Made by a program: the position numbers and the translations under genes. A stretch of DNA of 35,311 nt from Bacteroidota bacterium (GTDB taxonomy: Bacteria > Bacteroidota > Bacteroidia > Bacteroidales > Rikenellaceae). Shown in pieces: positions 16,951-24,750 of this stretch; position 1 is the stretch's first letter, and each line of letters begins with the position of its first letter. The notes beneath the pieces were generated by a model. That model was not told where the DNA came from and did no database searches. It worked only from the letters and a program-made list of their open reading frames with translations. Where the stretch lies: contig JAEZTA010000198.1 in the NCBI GenBank assembly GCA_023443765.1, forward strand, positions 1 through 35,311. The letters are read 5' to 3'.

Positions 16951-18645
16951 TTACGGAAGGGGTTCGGTAATCTTCAGCGGCACGGCACGCACAACGACCT
17001 GCCGGGCGGCATCGTCCAACAGAACATAATCCTTACCGAACTGCAACCGGGCAATCTCGTCGCGAATCTCTCCAAAACCTTGCGCAACCAGTTGCTGCAC
17101 CTCAACATATGTACCGAACGGTGCATTGCGCGAAACCTGCAACGATACAATTCCCTCGCTGACCGGGTAGCTCTTCGTCTTGCCGTTAAGCAGCGTGATC
17201 TCCGTCACCTGTTTTTCCGGCATATCCGGATCGTCGGCCACATTGAGGATAAAGGCTTTTACCAGTCCGGGGAGTTTTTGGGCTGGAACAGGCTGCTGCC
17301 TGCCGGGTTGCCCGGCCACGATCGCACCGGAATCATCGACCCGAACCACAAACAGGTTGCGATCCTTGATTTGCAGCGTCACAGGGCTTCCCGACTGACC
17401 GGGCACGAGCACTTTCACCTTACCATCGGCAGGCAGGCACGACGGATCGGGCGGCAGCATGCGCAACACCTCAGAGTCCGATGCGTCGGGACTATACCGA
17501 ACCCGCAGCGCATTGGCATGACGCAAAGCCGTTTTCGCATCGTCGACACCGGCCATCGGGCTATTCGGATCGGCACGCAACACCACCTCCATCACCGCAC
17601 GGTCAGCCTCGGCGAGTTTCTCGCGCTCGGTGGCAACCAGTTGTTCCAGTTCCCCGACGGTCGCGGGACGGCCGTTGAAAACGATCTTACCCTCGGGGCC
17701 GATATGCACGGTCACGGTCGGACGGTTGGAAGATTCGGGAGATTCGGCGCTCCGGACAGTAAAACTGCAAAGCAACATCATCCCGGCCACTACGGGCACG
17801 GCAGCGCCGAACCGCAACACGGCGAAACGGCGTTTTCTGAATTGAGTCATCATGGCAAATCGGTTTTTAGTGAGTGAATGATTCAACCCGCAGGCTATAT
17901 CCGGATTATAACCGAAGAGCTGATAGAAAATAACCGTTCTGTATTCGGTGAGATCATAACCGGCATCGAGCACGTCGCGGTCGGCCTCCCATTCGTGCGC
18001 CTCCTGTAACCAACGTCCGGCAATCCAGATAAACGGATTGAACCAGAAAAGGCAACGGAACAGTTCGACGGCAATACGCTCCGCCGAATGGCGGTGACGG
18101 ACATGGCTCGCCTCGTGGCAGAGGACGATCTCCCGCCGAAACCCTTCGCCGACTTCACCCAGAAACACCGTACGCAGGAACGAAAAGGGCGTGGCGACCT
18201 GCGGATGCTCTGCAAGGGTATATGCTCCGCAGTCGGTCAGGCGGGCATGGCGCCGCAAGCGACGAATCGCAGCGATGCGAAATGCCAAGAATCCCAGCAA
18301 CAGAAACACGACCGCCGCATACAACCCGGCTGCGGCCAACCAGAACACATGCCGCCAATCGGACGCAGTTACGACGGGCACAGCGGCGGAAACGGTCTCG
18401 CCGGCAGGTGCCGTGACAGTTTCGGGCGCTGCCGGAACGATCAGAGGCAGCGGATAGACCGGAGTCCGGGCAGGGTAGAGCGGAATGTCGAGCGCCGGAA
18501 TGATCGCCGAAAGGAGCATCGCAACGACCAGGTAACGACGGCACGCCGCAAACGAAACCTTACGAACCAGCAACAGGCGATAAAACGCCAACAGCAGTCC
18601 GCTGCAAAAGAGCATCTCGACAATGTAAAGCAACGGGGATTTCAT
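16951..18645 (-). CDS. BlaR1-like M56 metallopeptidase with two C-terminal ExbD-like domains
   Basis: The 564-residue membrane protein starts with an M56 peptidase domain: membrane segments at about 8-27, 38-57 and 99-121, the zinc motif HEASH (177-181), a downstream HEWEAD (217-222) and a fourth membrane segment at about 278-295. BlaR1/MecR1 proteins of this family cleave BlaI-type repressors after a signal from their extracytoplasmic part. Here no penicillin-binding domain is present. Residues about 309-385 (EREKLAEADRAVM ... LRHANALRVRYS) resemble the periplasmic part of one Bacteroidetes ExbD paralogue, and about 422-562 (VSLQVSRNAPFGTYVEVQQL ... VPLKITEP) that of the other. The resemblance is from memory of the family, not a search. 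The gene follows a blaI homologue by 8 bases; the ligand is unknown. Confidence 0.88.
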   Translation of the reverse strand: MKSPLLYIVEMLFCSGLLLAFYRLLLVRKVSFAACRRYLVVAMLLSAIIPALDIPLYPARTPVYPLPLIVPAAPETVTAPAGETVSAAVPVVTASDWRHVFWLAAAGLYAAVVFLLLGFLAFRIAAIRRLRRHARLTDCGAYTLAEHPQVATPFSFLRTVFLGEVGEGFRREIVLCHEASHVRHRHSAERIAVELFRCLFWFNPFIWIAGRWLQEAHEWEADRDVLDAGYDLTEYRTVIFYQLFGYNPDIACGLNHSLTKNRFAMMTQFRKRRFAVLRFGAAVPVVAGMMLLCSFTVRSAESPESSNRPTVTVHIGPEGKIVFNGRPATVGELEQLVATEREKLAEADRAVMEVVLRADPNSPMAGVDDAKTALRHANALRVRYSPDASDSEVLRMLPPDPSCLPADGKVKVLVPGQSGSPVTLQIKDRNLFVVRVDDSGAIVAGQPGRQQPVPAQKLPGLVKAFILNVADDPDMPEKQVTEITLLNGKTKSYPVSEGIVSLQVSRNAPFGTYVEVQQLVAQGFGEIRDEIARLQFGKDYVLLDDAARQVVVRAVPLKITEPLP

Positions 18646-18653
18646 GGCCGGAA

Positions 18654-19037
18654 TTATTTGCGTTCGCGCAGCATCTCAAGGATGGCATCGGTCTCCTCGA
18701 CCGAAATCGCCTTGTTCTCCGAGAAGAACGAAACCATCCGACTCACGGAACCTCCGAAAAAGTTACTCAGCACAGTGTCCATATAACGGCGCGCATAGGC
18801 GTCTTTGGAGATGAGCGGATAATATTCATGGGTTTTGCCATAGGCCTTGTGACCGACAAACCCTTTCTTTTCCAATATGCGGACAATCGTCGATACAGTG
18901 TTATAGGCCGGTTTGGGTTCCTCCATCTCGTCGAGGATCCCATGTACGACCGCGGCTCCCTTGCTCCACAGCACCTGCATGATTTCCAACTCGGCACGTG
19001 TCAGTTCCTGCGGACGGTTTTTCACGATTTCTACCAT
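18654..19037 (-). CDS. BlaI/MecI-family transcriptional repressor
   Basis: The 127-residue winged-helix protein has the family's LTRAELEIMQVLW start, the recognition region YNTVSTIVRILEKKGFV (about 45-61), a wing with GKTHEYYPLIS, and a C-terminal dimerisation helix region. BlaI repressors hold their own operon shut until the partner M56 peptidase triggers their cleavage; an Asn92-Phe93 bond in a VLSNFFGGS context resembles the cleavage site of staphylococcal BlaI. It is cotranscribed with the M56/ExbD gene (8-base gap), and AACTAA/TTAGTT dyads at its promoter are probable operators. There is no sign of a beta-lactamase gene, so the regulon is probably something else. Confidence 0.92.
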   Translation of the reverse strand: MVEIVKNRPQELTRAELEIMQVLWSKGAAVVHGILDEMEEPKPAYNTVSTIVRILEKKGFVGHKAYGKTHEYYPLISKDAYARRYMDTVLSNFFGGSVSRMVSFFSENKAISVEETDAILEMLRERK

Positions 19038-19115
19038 AACTATAATTTTAGTTTATCTGAAAACAAACATACAACTAATATTTTAATTACACAACTAAAT
19101 TATTAGTTAACTAAT
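19038..19115 (-). promoter_or_regulatory. blaI promoter with probable BlaI operators
   Basis: On the minus strand TATGTTTG (19071-19064) is a full TAnnTTTG element, with GTTG (19095-19092) 20 bases upstream. Overlapping it are AACTA/TTAGTT dyads: AACTATAATTTTAGTT (19038-19053, one mismatch), AACTAATATTTTAATT (from 19074, left arm intact), AACTAAATTATTAGTT (19093-19108, perfect 6-bp arms), and the perfect 14-bp palindrome ATTAGTTAACTAAT (19102-19115). The arrangement around -33, -7 and the start codon fits autorepression. Confidence 0.65.
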
Positions 19116-19237
19116 GATTTGAGTAAAAATATTTGCATAATAGGCCTTACAGCGCCATAAGACCAGCTTGAAGAAACCGAGGCAGAATTATCGGCCATCC
19201 CTGGAAACCCATGTCGGGGAAAAGCCAGACTAACAAC

Positions 19238-19273
19238 AACCCCGTCCCGGACTATACAGTCCGGGACGGGGTT
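19238..19273 (-). terminator. Hairpin terminator after pgm
   Basis: AACCCCGTCCCGGACT (19238-19253) and its exact complement at 19258-19273 form a 16-bp perfect stem with loop ATAC. It lies 21 bases after the pgm stop. The following minus-strand sequence has only modest T content. Bases 19116-19237 hold no gene I can support. Confidence 0.8.
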
Positions 19274-19293
19274 AAAATAGGGTAGAGCGAGAA

Positions 19294-21036
19294 TTACTCC
19301 AGCTTGAGATCTTTCTTGATGCCTTCGATCTTGGCGTCGAGTTCAGCGAGGACTTCGTCGAAGTCAGCAACCGAAGCCAGCGGCTCCTTCACGCCGAAGT
19401 AGAACTTGATCTTAGGCTCCGTGCCCGAAGGACGCACCGAAACGGTCGTGCCGTCCTCGGTGAACCATTGCAGCACGTTGCTGCGATCCTGGTCGATGGG
19501 GGTTTTCGCCCCGGTCTTCACGTCGAGCGTTTCGAGCGACTGAAAGTCGTTGATCTTCACCACGGGAGAGCCCAGGATCGTCTTGGGCGGGTTCTGGCGG
19601 AAGTCGACCATCATCTTCTGAATCAGTTCGGCGCCTTCCTTGCCCTTGCGGACCACCGAAACGAGGCCCTCGCGGTAGAAACCGTATTTCACATAGAGTT
19701 CCTGCAGCCACTCGTAGAGCGTCAGGCCCATCGTATCCATAGCCCATGCGGCAGCCTCGGCAGCCAGCGAGCAGGCCGACACGGCATCCTTATCGCGCAC
19801 GTAGTCGCCGGCGAGGTAGCCGAACGACTCTTCGCCGCCACCGATGTACTTGGCTTTGCCCTCGTTCTCGCGGATGATCTTAGCAATATATTTGAAACCC
19901 GTCAGGCAGTCGTAGCACTTCACCTTAAAGTAGTCGGCTACGGCATTGGCCATCTGCGAGGTTACGATGGTCTTCACGACGTACTGGTTACCGTCCAGTT
20001 CACCGCGCTCGGCCCAGCGGGTCAGCTGGTAGCTCAGCAGCAGCACGAGGGTCTGGTTGCCATTCAGCAGTACGTATTCGCCCTTCTTGTTGCGCAGCGC
20101 GACGCCGATACGGTCCGAGTCGGGGTCCGTAGCCAGCACCAGGTCGGCGCCCTCCCGTGCAGCGAGGTCAATAGCCATCGACATGGTCTTGCGCTCCTCG
20201 GGGTTAGGGGATTCGACAGTGGGGAAGTTGCCGTCGATAACGGCCTGCTCCTTCACCATGATCACGTTCGTGAAGCCGAATTTCTTCAGCGATGCGGGAA
20301 CCAGACGAACACCGGCACCGTGCATCGGCGAATAGACGATCTTCATGTCGTGGTGCTTCTTCACGCTTTCGGGCGAGAGCGACAACTCGTGCACCTTATT
20401 TAAATAGATTTCATCGAACTTCTCGTCCAGGATGGTGATGTTCTCCGGATGCTTGCCCGTCTCGATCATATTCACGTCCGTGATCTTCGCAACCTCGGCG
20501 ATGATGTTCTTGTCGTGCGGCTCGGTAACCTGCGATCCGTCGGTCCAATAAGCCTTGTAACCGTTGTACTCCTTGGGGTTGTGCGAGGCCGTAACGACCA
20601 CACCTGAATGGCACTTCAACTCACGGATTGCGAAGCTCAGTTCGGGCGTCGGACGCAGTGCGTCGAAGAGGAAAACAGTGAAGCCGTTGGAGGCGAAAAT
20701 ATCAGCCACGCGCTCGGCGAACATGCGCGAATTATTGCGGCTGTCATGGCCCACGGCCACGCGTACCTGCTCGCCCGCAAAATTCTTCTTGAGGTAGTTC
20801 GAAAGACCCTGCGTCGCGGCGCCTACCGTGTAGACGTTCATGCGGTTGGAACCCACGCCCATAATGCCGCGCAGGCCGCCCGTACCGAATTCGAGGTCTT
20901 TGTAGAAACTCTCCACAAGCTCTTTCATATCGTTATCCATCAGGTATTTAACCTGCTTCTTAGTCGCTTCGTCATAGTGGCCGTCCAGCCAGCTCTGCGC
21001 TTTTTTGAGAACCAATTGTTCCAGTTCGTTTGCCAT
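19294..21036 (-). CDS. pgm: Phosphoglucomutase/phosphomannomutase (alpha-D-phosphohexomutase)
   Basis: The 580-residue enzyme interconverts hexose 1- and 6-phosphates. It has all four family loops: the phosphoserine loop VVTASHNP with Ser151, the metal-binding DPDSDRIG (304-311), the sugar-specificity GGGEESFGYL, and the C-terminal phosphate-binding RPSGTEPKIKFY. The length fits the bacterial PGM2-like branch that can act on phosphoglucomutase and phosphopentomutase substrates; which sugar is preferred cannot be told here. It is monocistronic, divergent from dnaA, and closed by a hairpin. Confidence 0.93.
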   Translation of the reverse strand: MANELEQLVLKKAQSWLDGHYDEATKKQVKYLMDNDMKELVESFYKDLEFGTGGLRGIMGVGSNRMNVYTVGAATQGLSNYLKKNFAGEQVRVAVGHDSRNNSRMFAERVADIFASNGFTVFLFDALRPTPELSFAIRELKCHSGVVVTASHNPKEYNGYKAYWTDGSQVTEPHDKNIIAEVAKITDVNMIETGKHPENITILDEKFDEIYLNKVHELSLSPESVKKHHDMKIVYSPMHGAGVRLVPASLKKFGFTNVIMVKEQAVIDGNFPTVESPNPEERKTMSMAIDLAAREGADLVLATDPDSDRIGVALRNKKGEYVLLNGNQTLVLLLSYQLTRWAERGELDGNQYVVKTIVTSQMANAVADYFKVKCYDCLTGFKYIAKIIRENEGKAKYIGGGEESFGYLAGDYVRDKDAVSACSLAAEAAAWAMDTMGLTLYEWLQELYVKYGFYREGLVSVVRKGKEGAELIQKMMVDFRQNPPKTILGSPVVKINDFQSLETLDVKTGAKTPIDQDRSNVLQWFTEDGTTVSVRPSGTEPKIKFYFGVKEPLASVADFDEVLAELDAKIEGIKKDLKLE

Positions 21037-21092
21037 AAGTTTTATTAGTTTTATTTATAGTTTGACTTCGGGTGTCCCAAAAATTTTATATG

Positions 21093-21100
21093 CAAATGTA
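21093..21100 (-). promoter_or_regulatory. Probable -7 element of the pgm promoter
   Basis: Minus-strand TACATTTG matches TAnnTTTG exactly, 56 bases upstream of the pgm ATG. No TTTG is present at the -33 position. Confidence 0.5.
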
Positions 21101-21219
21101 CAAAATAAAATTCGATAATTCACTATCAGGGAGTTAAAATTGAGACCTCGGAAACCGTTGTTTTTCTATATATAAAAAAAGGATATATGCAACACAAAAA
21201 CCAAAATCTTTTTGCAAAA

Positions 21220-21228
21220 TTATTCACA
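21220..21228 (+). promoter_or_regulatory. DnaA box upstream of dnaA
   Basis: TTATTCACA agrees with the degenerate DnaA box TTATNCACA and lies 34 bases before the dnaA ATG, partly overlapping CAACTTTG (21227-21234), a near-match to a -7 element. The position suggests DnaA autoregulation. Confidence 0.6.
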
Positions 21229-21262
21229 ACTTTGTCACATCAAAAATAGTGCAACCCTGATC

Positions 21263-22678
21263 ATGTTAAACAACACACGGACATATAGCGATATGTGGCA
21301 AAACTGCTTGGACCAAATCAAGGCCCGGACCTCCGCCGAGGAGTTCGAAAAGTGGTTTCAGCCCATCGTTCCGCTCGAATTCGACGGAACGACGCTTCGT
21401 CTGAGGGTTCCCAATGAAAGTTACGTCCGCCAGATCGAGAAGAACTACATCCCGTTCCTCAAGCCGATCATTTCGCAGCTCTACGGACAGCAGACCCGCC
21501 TCCACTACGCCGTGCCCCGTACGACGGCCCCGGCGGCAGTCCCCGTGGCAGCCGATTCGGACACGACGGCCATCTCGCGCTTCAACACGCAGACCAACAC
21601 TGCAAATATAAAGAATCCCTTCGTAATTCCGGGACTCAAGAAGATAATTATCGACCCGCAGCTGAATCCGAACCTCACGTTCGCGACCTTCATCGAGGGC
21701 GAGTGCAACCGGCTGGCCCGTTCGGCGGGTATGTCCGTTGCGGTAAATCCGGGTAACAATCCCTTCAACCCCCTATATATATATGGCGATTCGGGGTTGG
21801 GCAAGACCCACATCGTGCAGTCGATCGGCCACGAGGTGCGCCAGCGCCATCCGGAGTTGCAGGTGCTGTACGTCTCGATGAACAAGTTCCAGGCGCAGTT
21901 CCAGACGGCTTACAAGAACGGCGAGATTCCCGACTTCATCCACTTCTACCAGATGATCGACGTGCTGATCATCGACGACATCCAGGAGCTGACGGGAAAG
22001 ACGGGTACGCAGAATGCCTTCTTCAACATCTTCAACCACCTGCAACTCGCAGGCAAACAGTTGATCCTCACGTCGGATAAACCGCCCGTGGAGTTGAAGG
22101 ACATCGAGCAGCGACTGCTGACCCGCTTCAAGTGGGGGTTGTCGGCCCAGCTCAACACGCCGGACTACGACACGAAACTCAAGATCATCCGCGCCAAAGC
22201 GCAGAAACTCGGGGCGCAGATCACGGACGACGTGGTGGCATACCTCGCGGACAATATCTCGGCGAATGTGCGTGAAATCGAAGGGGCGCTCTCGTCGCTG
22301 GTGGCGAACGCCTCGTTCCTCGGGCGCAAGATCACCACGTCGCTGGCCAAGGAGATCCTGAAGGTTTACGTGAAACTCTATCAGAAGGAGATCACCATCG
22401 ACCACATCATCGAGGTCGTATGCGAATACCTCAATCTGGACTTCGCGCGCTTCAACTCTACGGAGCGCACGCGCGAAATCGCCCAGGCCCGGCAGATCGC
22501 CATGTATCTGGCCAAGCAGCACACCAAAGCGCCGCTCACGACGATCGGGTCGTCGATCGGAGGCCGCAACCACGCCACGGTGCTTCACTCGTGCAAGGCC
22601 GTGTCAAACCTCATCGAGACCGACAAGGCATTCCGCCGCCAGGTCGAAGAGATCGAAAAGAAAGTGCTCGCCCAATAG
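21263..22678 (+). CDS. dnaA: Chromosomal replication initiator DnaA
   Basis: The 471-residue initiator binds DnaA boxes and opens oriC. Domain I (about 1-85, starting MWQNCLDQIKA after a short lead), a variable linker, the AAA+ domain with Walker A GDSGLGKTH (about 174-182), Walker B VLIIDDIQEL (about 234-243), and the C-terminal DNA-binding domain with the signature GGRNHATVLHSCKAV (around 431-445) are all present. I chose the ATG at 21263; the in-frame TTG upstream would add an unlikely leader. The gene stands alone, with no dnaN next to it, as is common in Bacteroidetes. A DnaA box lies in its promoter region. Confidence 0.97.
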   Translation: MLNNTRTYSDMWQNCLDQIKARTSAEEFEKWFQPIVPLEFDGTTLRLRVPNESYVRQIEKNYIPFLKPIISQLYGQQTRLHYAVPRTTAPAAVPVAADSDTTAISRFNTQTNTANIKNPFVIPGLKKIIIDPQLNPNLTFATFIEGECNRLARSAGMSVAVNPGNNPFNPLYIYGDSGLGKTHIVQSIGHEVRQRHPELQVLYVSMNKFQAQFQTAYKNGEIPDFIHFYQMIDVLIIDDIQELTGKTGTQNAFFNIFNHLQLAGKQLILTSDKPPVELKDIEQRLLTRFKWGLSAQLNTPDYDTKLKIIRAKAQKLGAQITDDVVAYLADNISANVREIEGALSSLVANASFLGRKITTSLAKEILKVYVKLYQKEITIDHIIEVVCEYLNLDFARFNSTERTREIAQARQIAMYLAKQHTKAPLTTIGSSIGGRNHATVLHSCKAVSNLIETDKAFRRQVEEIEKKVLAQ

Positions 22679-22707
22679 GGTACACATACCGTCGATACAA
22701 ACAGAGG

Positions 22708-22737
22708 GTCGTGACAGATACTGTCACGACTTTTTTT
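22708..22737 (+). terminator. Rho-independent terminator after dnaA
   Basis: GTCGTGACAG (22708-22717) pairs with CTGTCACGAC (22721-22730) around loop ATA, followed by seven T. Confidence 0.93.
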
Positions 22738-22739
22738 CG

Positions 22740-22747
22740 TATATTTG
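22740..22747 (+). promoter_or_regulatory. -7 element directly before the membrane protein start
   Basis: TATATTTG matches TAnnTTTG exactly, starts three bases after the T run of the dnaA terminator, and ends only four bases before the ATG at 22752. Transcription from it would give a leaderless or nearly leaderless mRNA. No TTTG is seen at -33. Confidence 0.55.
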
Positions 22748-22751
22748 GCAG

Positions 22752-23267
22752 ATGGACTCACTGAATATCTATCCCTCCGTCCGCAACCAGCTTGGGGCGT
22801 TCGCCGGAAGCCTCGTCTTCCTGGCGGGCGGCATCTGGATGCTCTCGCACGGAGACCTGACCGCTAAGCAGGCGATTGCCGCATGGCTGGGGATTCTCTT
22901 CGGCGGCGGTGCGGCGCTGTGTATCGCATGGCTGCTCTTTCGGCACTACACCCGCCGCCAGCCGCTGCTCCGGCTCGACGAGCAGGGAATCACCTTTTTC
23001 GACGTGCGGAAAGGCGAGACGACCGTAGGCTGGGAACGGATCGCAGGATTCGGGGAGTGCAGGGTCGTGCAACAGCGGTTTATCACGGTGGTTGTGCACG
23101 ATGCGGAGGCGGTCGTGGAGGCCGAGAGCAGTCCCGTACGCCGTAAGATGCTGGAATTCAACATCCGCTACTGCGGAGCCCCGTACAGCATCGTGCCCGC
23201 ATCACTCGATTATCCGAAAAAGCAACTGTTGCAGACGCTCGAAACCTATCACAGCAAATACCGTTAA
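22752..23267 (+). CDS. Two-helix membrane protein, STM3941-like
   Basis: The 171-residue product has two membrane segments (about 14-31 and 43-62) followed by a soluble beta-rich domain with LRLDEQGITFFD and a Trp-Glu-Arg-Ile turn, an arrangement like PH-like membrane proteins annotated as STM3941 family. Function is unknown. The first Met must be used, because the next Met lies inside the first membrane segment, yet a -7 promoter element ends four bases upstream. The WYL regulator gene starts two bases after the stop, so the two are probably cotranscribed. Confidence 0.75.
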   Translation: MDSLNIYPSVRNQLGAFAGSLVFLAGGIWMLSHGDLTAKQAIAAWLGILFGGGAALCIAWLLFRHYTRRQPLLRLDEQGITFFDVRKGETTVGWERIAGFGECRVVQQRFITVVVHDAEAVVEAESSPVRRKMLEFNIRYCGAPYSIVPASLDYPKKQLLQTLETYHSKYR

Positions 23268-23268
23268 G

Positions 23269-24171
23269 ATGGACCAACCCAAACTGGAACGCCTGCTGCG
23301 GCTGATGAAGCTGCTGACGGCAAACACTACCTACAACGTCGACCAACTGGCCGAACGGCTCGACATGTCGCGCCGCACGATCTACCGTTACATCGACACC
23401 TTCCGCGAAGCAGGGTTCGTCATCAAGAAATCGGGCGACTGCATCCGCCTCGACAAGGAGTCGCCGCACTTCCGCGACATTTCGCAGCTGGTACACTTCA
23501 CCGAGGAGGAGGCCGTGATCCTGAAAAATGCCATCGAGAACATCGACGACACCAACATGCTCAAACAGAATCTCAAACGCAAGCTCTACTCGGTCTACGA
23601 CAACAAAACGCTGGCCGACACGGTCGTGCGGGGCAAGAACGCCCCGAACATCCGGCGGTTGATCGAGGCCATCGAAGAGCGGCGCCAGGCGGTACTGCAC
23701 GGCTACCAGTCGGCGCACGGCGGGGAGGTTCGCGATCGCATCGTAGAGCCTTTCGCCTTCACGACCAATTACGTGCAGGTGTGGTGTTACGACCTGGAAG
23801 ACCACAGCAACAAACTCTTCAAGACCTCGCGCATCGGATCGGTGGAGTTGGCCAAAGCCACGTGGGAGCACGACGGGGAGCACAGCGAAGGATTCATCGA
23901 CGCCTTCCGCATGCACGGCGGGGCGCGTCACCGCGTGCGGCTGGAATTGGGAATGCTGGCCTACAACCTGTTGTGCGAAGAGTATCCACTGGCCGAGCGC
24001 GACCTGAAACCGTCGGGACGAGGCCGCTGGACGCTCGACACGGAGGTAGCCGGAATGGCCGGAGTGGGACGCTTCGTCGTGGGACTGCTGGACGACATTC
24101 GCATCGTCGATTCCCCGGAGTTGAAGAGCTATATCCGCGAATATATCGCGGCGAACACACCGCAAACGTAA
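23269..24171 (+). CDS. WYL-domain transcriptional regulator (YafY-like)
   Basis: The 300-residue product has an N-terminal HTH_11 domain (MDQPKLERLLRLMKLL ... SRRTIYRYIDTFREAGF, about 1-55), a helical linker, and a WYL domain with VEPFAFTTNYVQVWCYDLED (about 160-190), then a WCX-type C-terminal extension. WYL regulators sense ligands, often nucleic acids or nucleotides, and several act in DNA-damage or phage-defence control, but no defence genes are present here. It probably forms an operon with the preceding membrane protein. The ATG at 23269 begins the HTH domain. Confidence 0.88.
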   Translation: MDQPKLERLLRLMKLLTANTTYNVDQLAERLDMSRRTIYRYIDTFREAGFVIKKSGDCIRLDKESPHFRDISQLVHFTEEEAVILKNAIENIDDTNMLKQNLKRKLYSVYDNKTLADTVVRGKNAPNIRRLIEAIEERRQAVLHGYQSAHGGEVRDRIVEPFAFTTNYVQVWCYDLEDHSNKLFKTSRIGSVELAKATWEHDGEHSEGFIDAFRMHGGARHRVRLELGMLAYNLLCEEYPLAERDLKPSGRGRWTLDTEVAGMAGVGRFVVGLLDDIRIVDSPELKSYIREYIAANTPQT

Positions 24172-24180
24172 ATTTTTTAC

Positions 24181-24188
24181 TATCTTTA
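24181..24188 (+). promoter_or_regulatory. Probable -7 element of the cupin lipoprotein gene
   Basis: TATCTTTA matches TAnnTTTG at seven of eight positions, 10 bases after the WYL gene stop and 27 before the ATG at 24216. Confidence 0.5.
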
Positions 24189-24215
24189 ACACGCACAACA
24201 TTAACAGCAAACGAC

Positions 24216-24740
24216 ATGAAACAAAATTATCTTCTGGCGGCCGGCATGCTGTGCCTCGCACTCACGGCCGCATCCTGTTGCCGGCAAGCCCCGGCGCCGC
24301 AGGAAAAAGCCCCTGCGGAACCCGTCTCCCTGAAAGATTACGGAGCCGAACCCACTGTGTTGAACATCGAAACTTACACGCTCTCGAACGAGAATTTCCG
24401 GACCGCACTGTGGACCGGCAGCAACCTGCAGGTGACGCTGATGGCGATTCCGGCGGGCGGCGACGTAGGCCTGGAACAACACCACGACATCGACCAGTTC
24501 CTGCGCGTGGAAGAGGGTACGGCCCAGGTGATGATGGGCGACAGCAAGGACAATCTCGACTTCGTGCGGGAGGTCTCGGACGATTATGCGATCTTCGTTC
24601 CGGCCGGAAAGTGGCACAACATCGTCAACAAAGGCGACAAACCGCTGAAAATCTATTCGATATACGCCCCGGCGGAACATCCCCACGGAACGGTTCACAA
24701 GACCCAGCAGGAGGCCATGGAGGCCGAACACCACCACTAA
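24216..24740 (+). CDS. Cupin-domain lipoprotein
   Basis: The 174-residue protein begins with a signal sequence ending LTAASCC; Cys21 or Cys22 is the likely lipidation site, so it should be anchored in an envelope membrane. The rest is a single small cupin barrel: motif 1 LEQHHDIDQFLRVEEG supplies two His and one Glu, and motif 2 FVPAGKWHNIVN supplies the last His. The C terminus is His-rich (EHHH), which could add metal binding. The enzyme or binding role is unknown. The ATG at 24216 begins the signal sequence; the longer open frame upstream overlaps the WYL gene and is not real. Confidence 0.85.
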   Translation: MKQNYLLAAGMLCLALTAASCCRQAPAPQEKAPAEPVSLKDYGAEPTVLNIETYTLSNENFRTALWTGSNLQVTLMAIPAGGDVGLEQHHDIDQFLRVEEGTAQVMMGDSKDNLDFVREVSDDYAIFVPAGKWHNIVNKGDKPLKIYSIYAPAEHPHGTVHKTQQEAMEAEHHH

Positions 24741-24750
24741 ACCGCAGCCG

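Noticed and set aside
16951..19037. Beta-lactam resistance locus
   Set aside because: There is a BlaI homologue and an M56 peptidase, but no penicillin-binding sensor domain and no beta-lactamase or PBP gene nearby, so resistance should not be inferred.
19116..19237. Possible small RNA or gene remnant between blaI and pgm
   Set aside because: Only short imperfect pairing is visible (for example CTGG/CCAG), with no promoter, frame or known RNA fold.
23269..24171. WYL regulator as sign of a defence island
   Set aside because: No restriction, CRISPR, toxin-antitoxin or other defence gene is adjacent; neighbours are ordinary membrane, cupin and GNAT genes.
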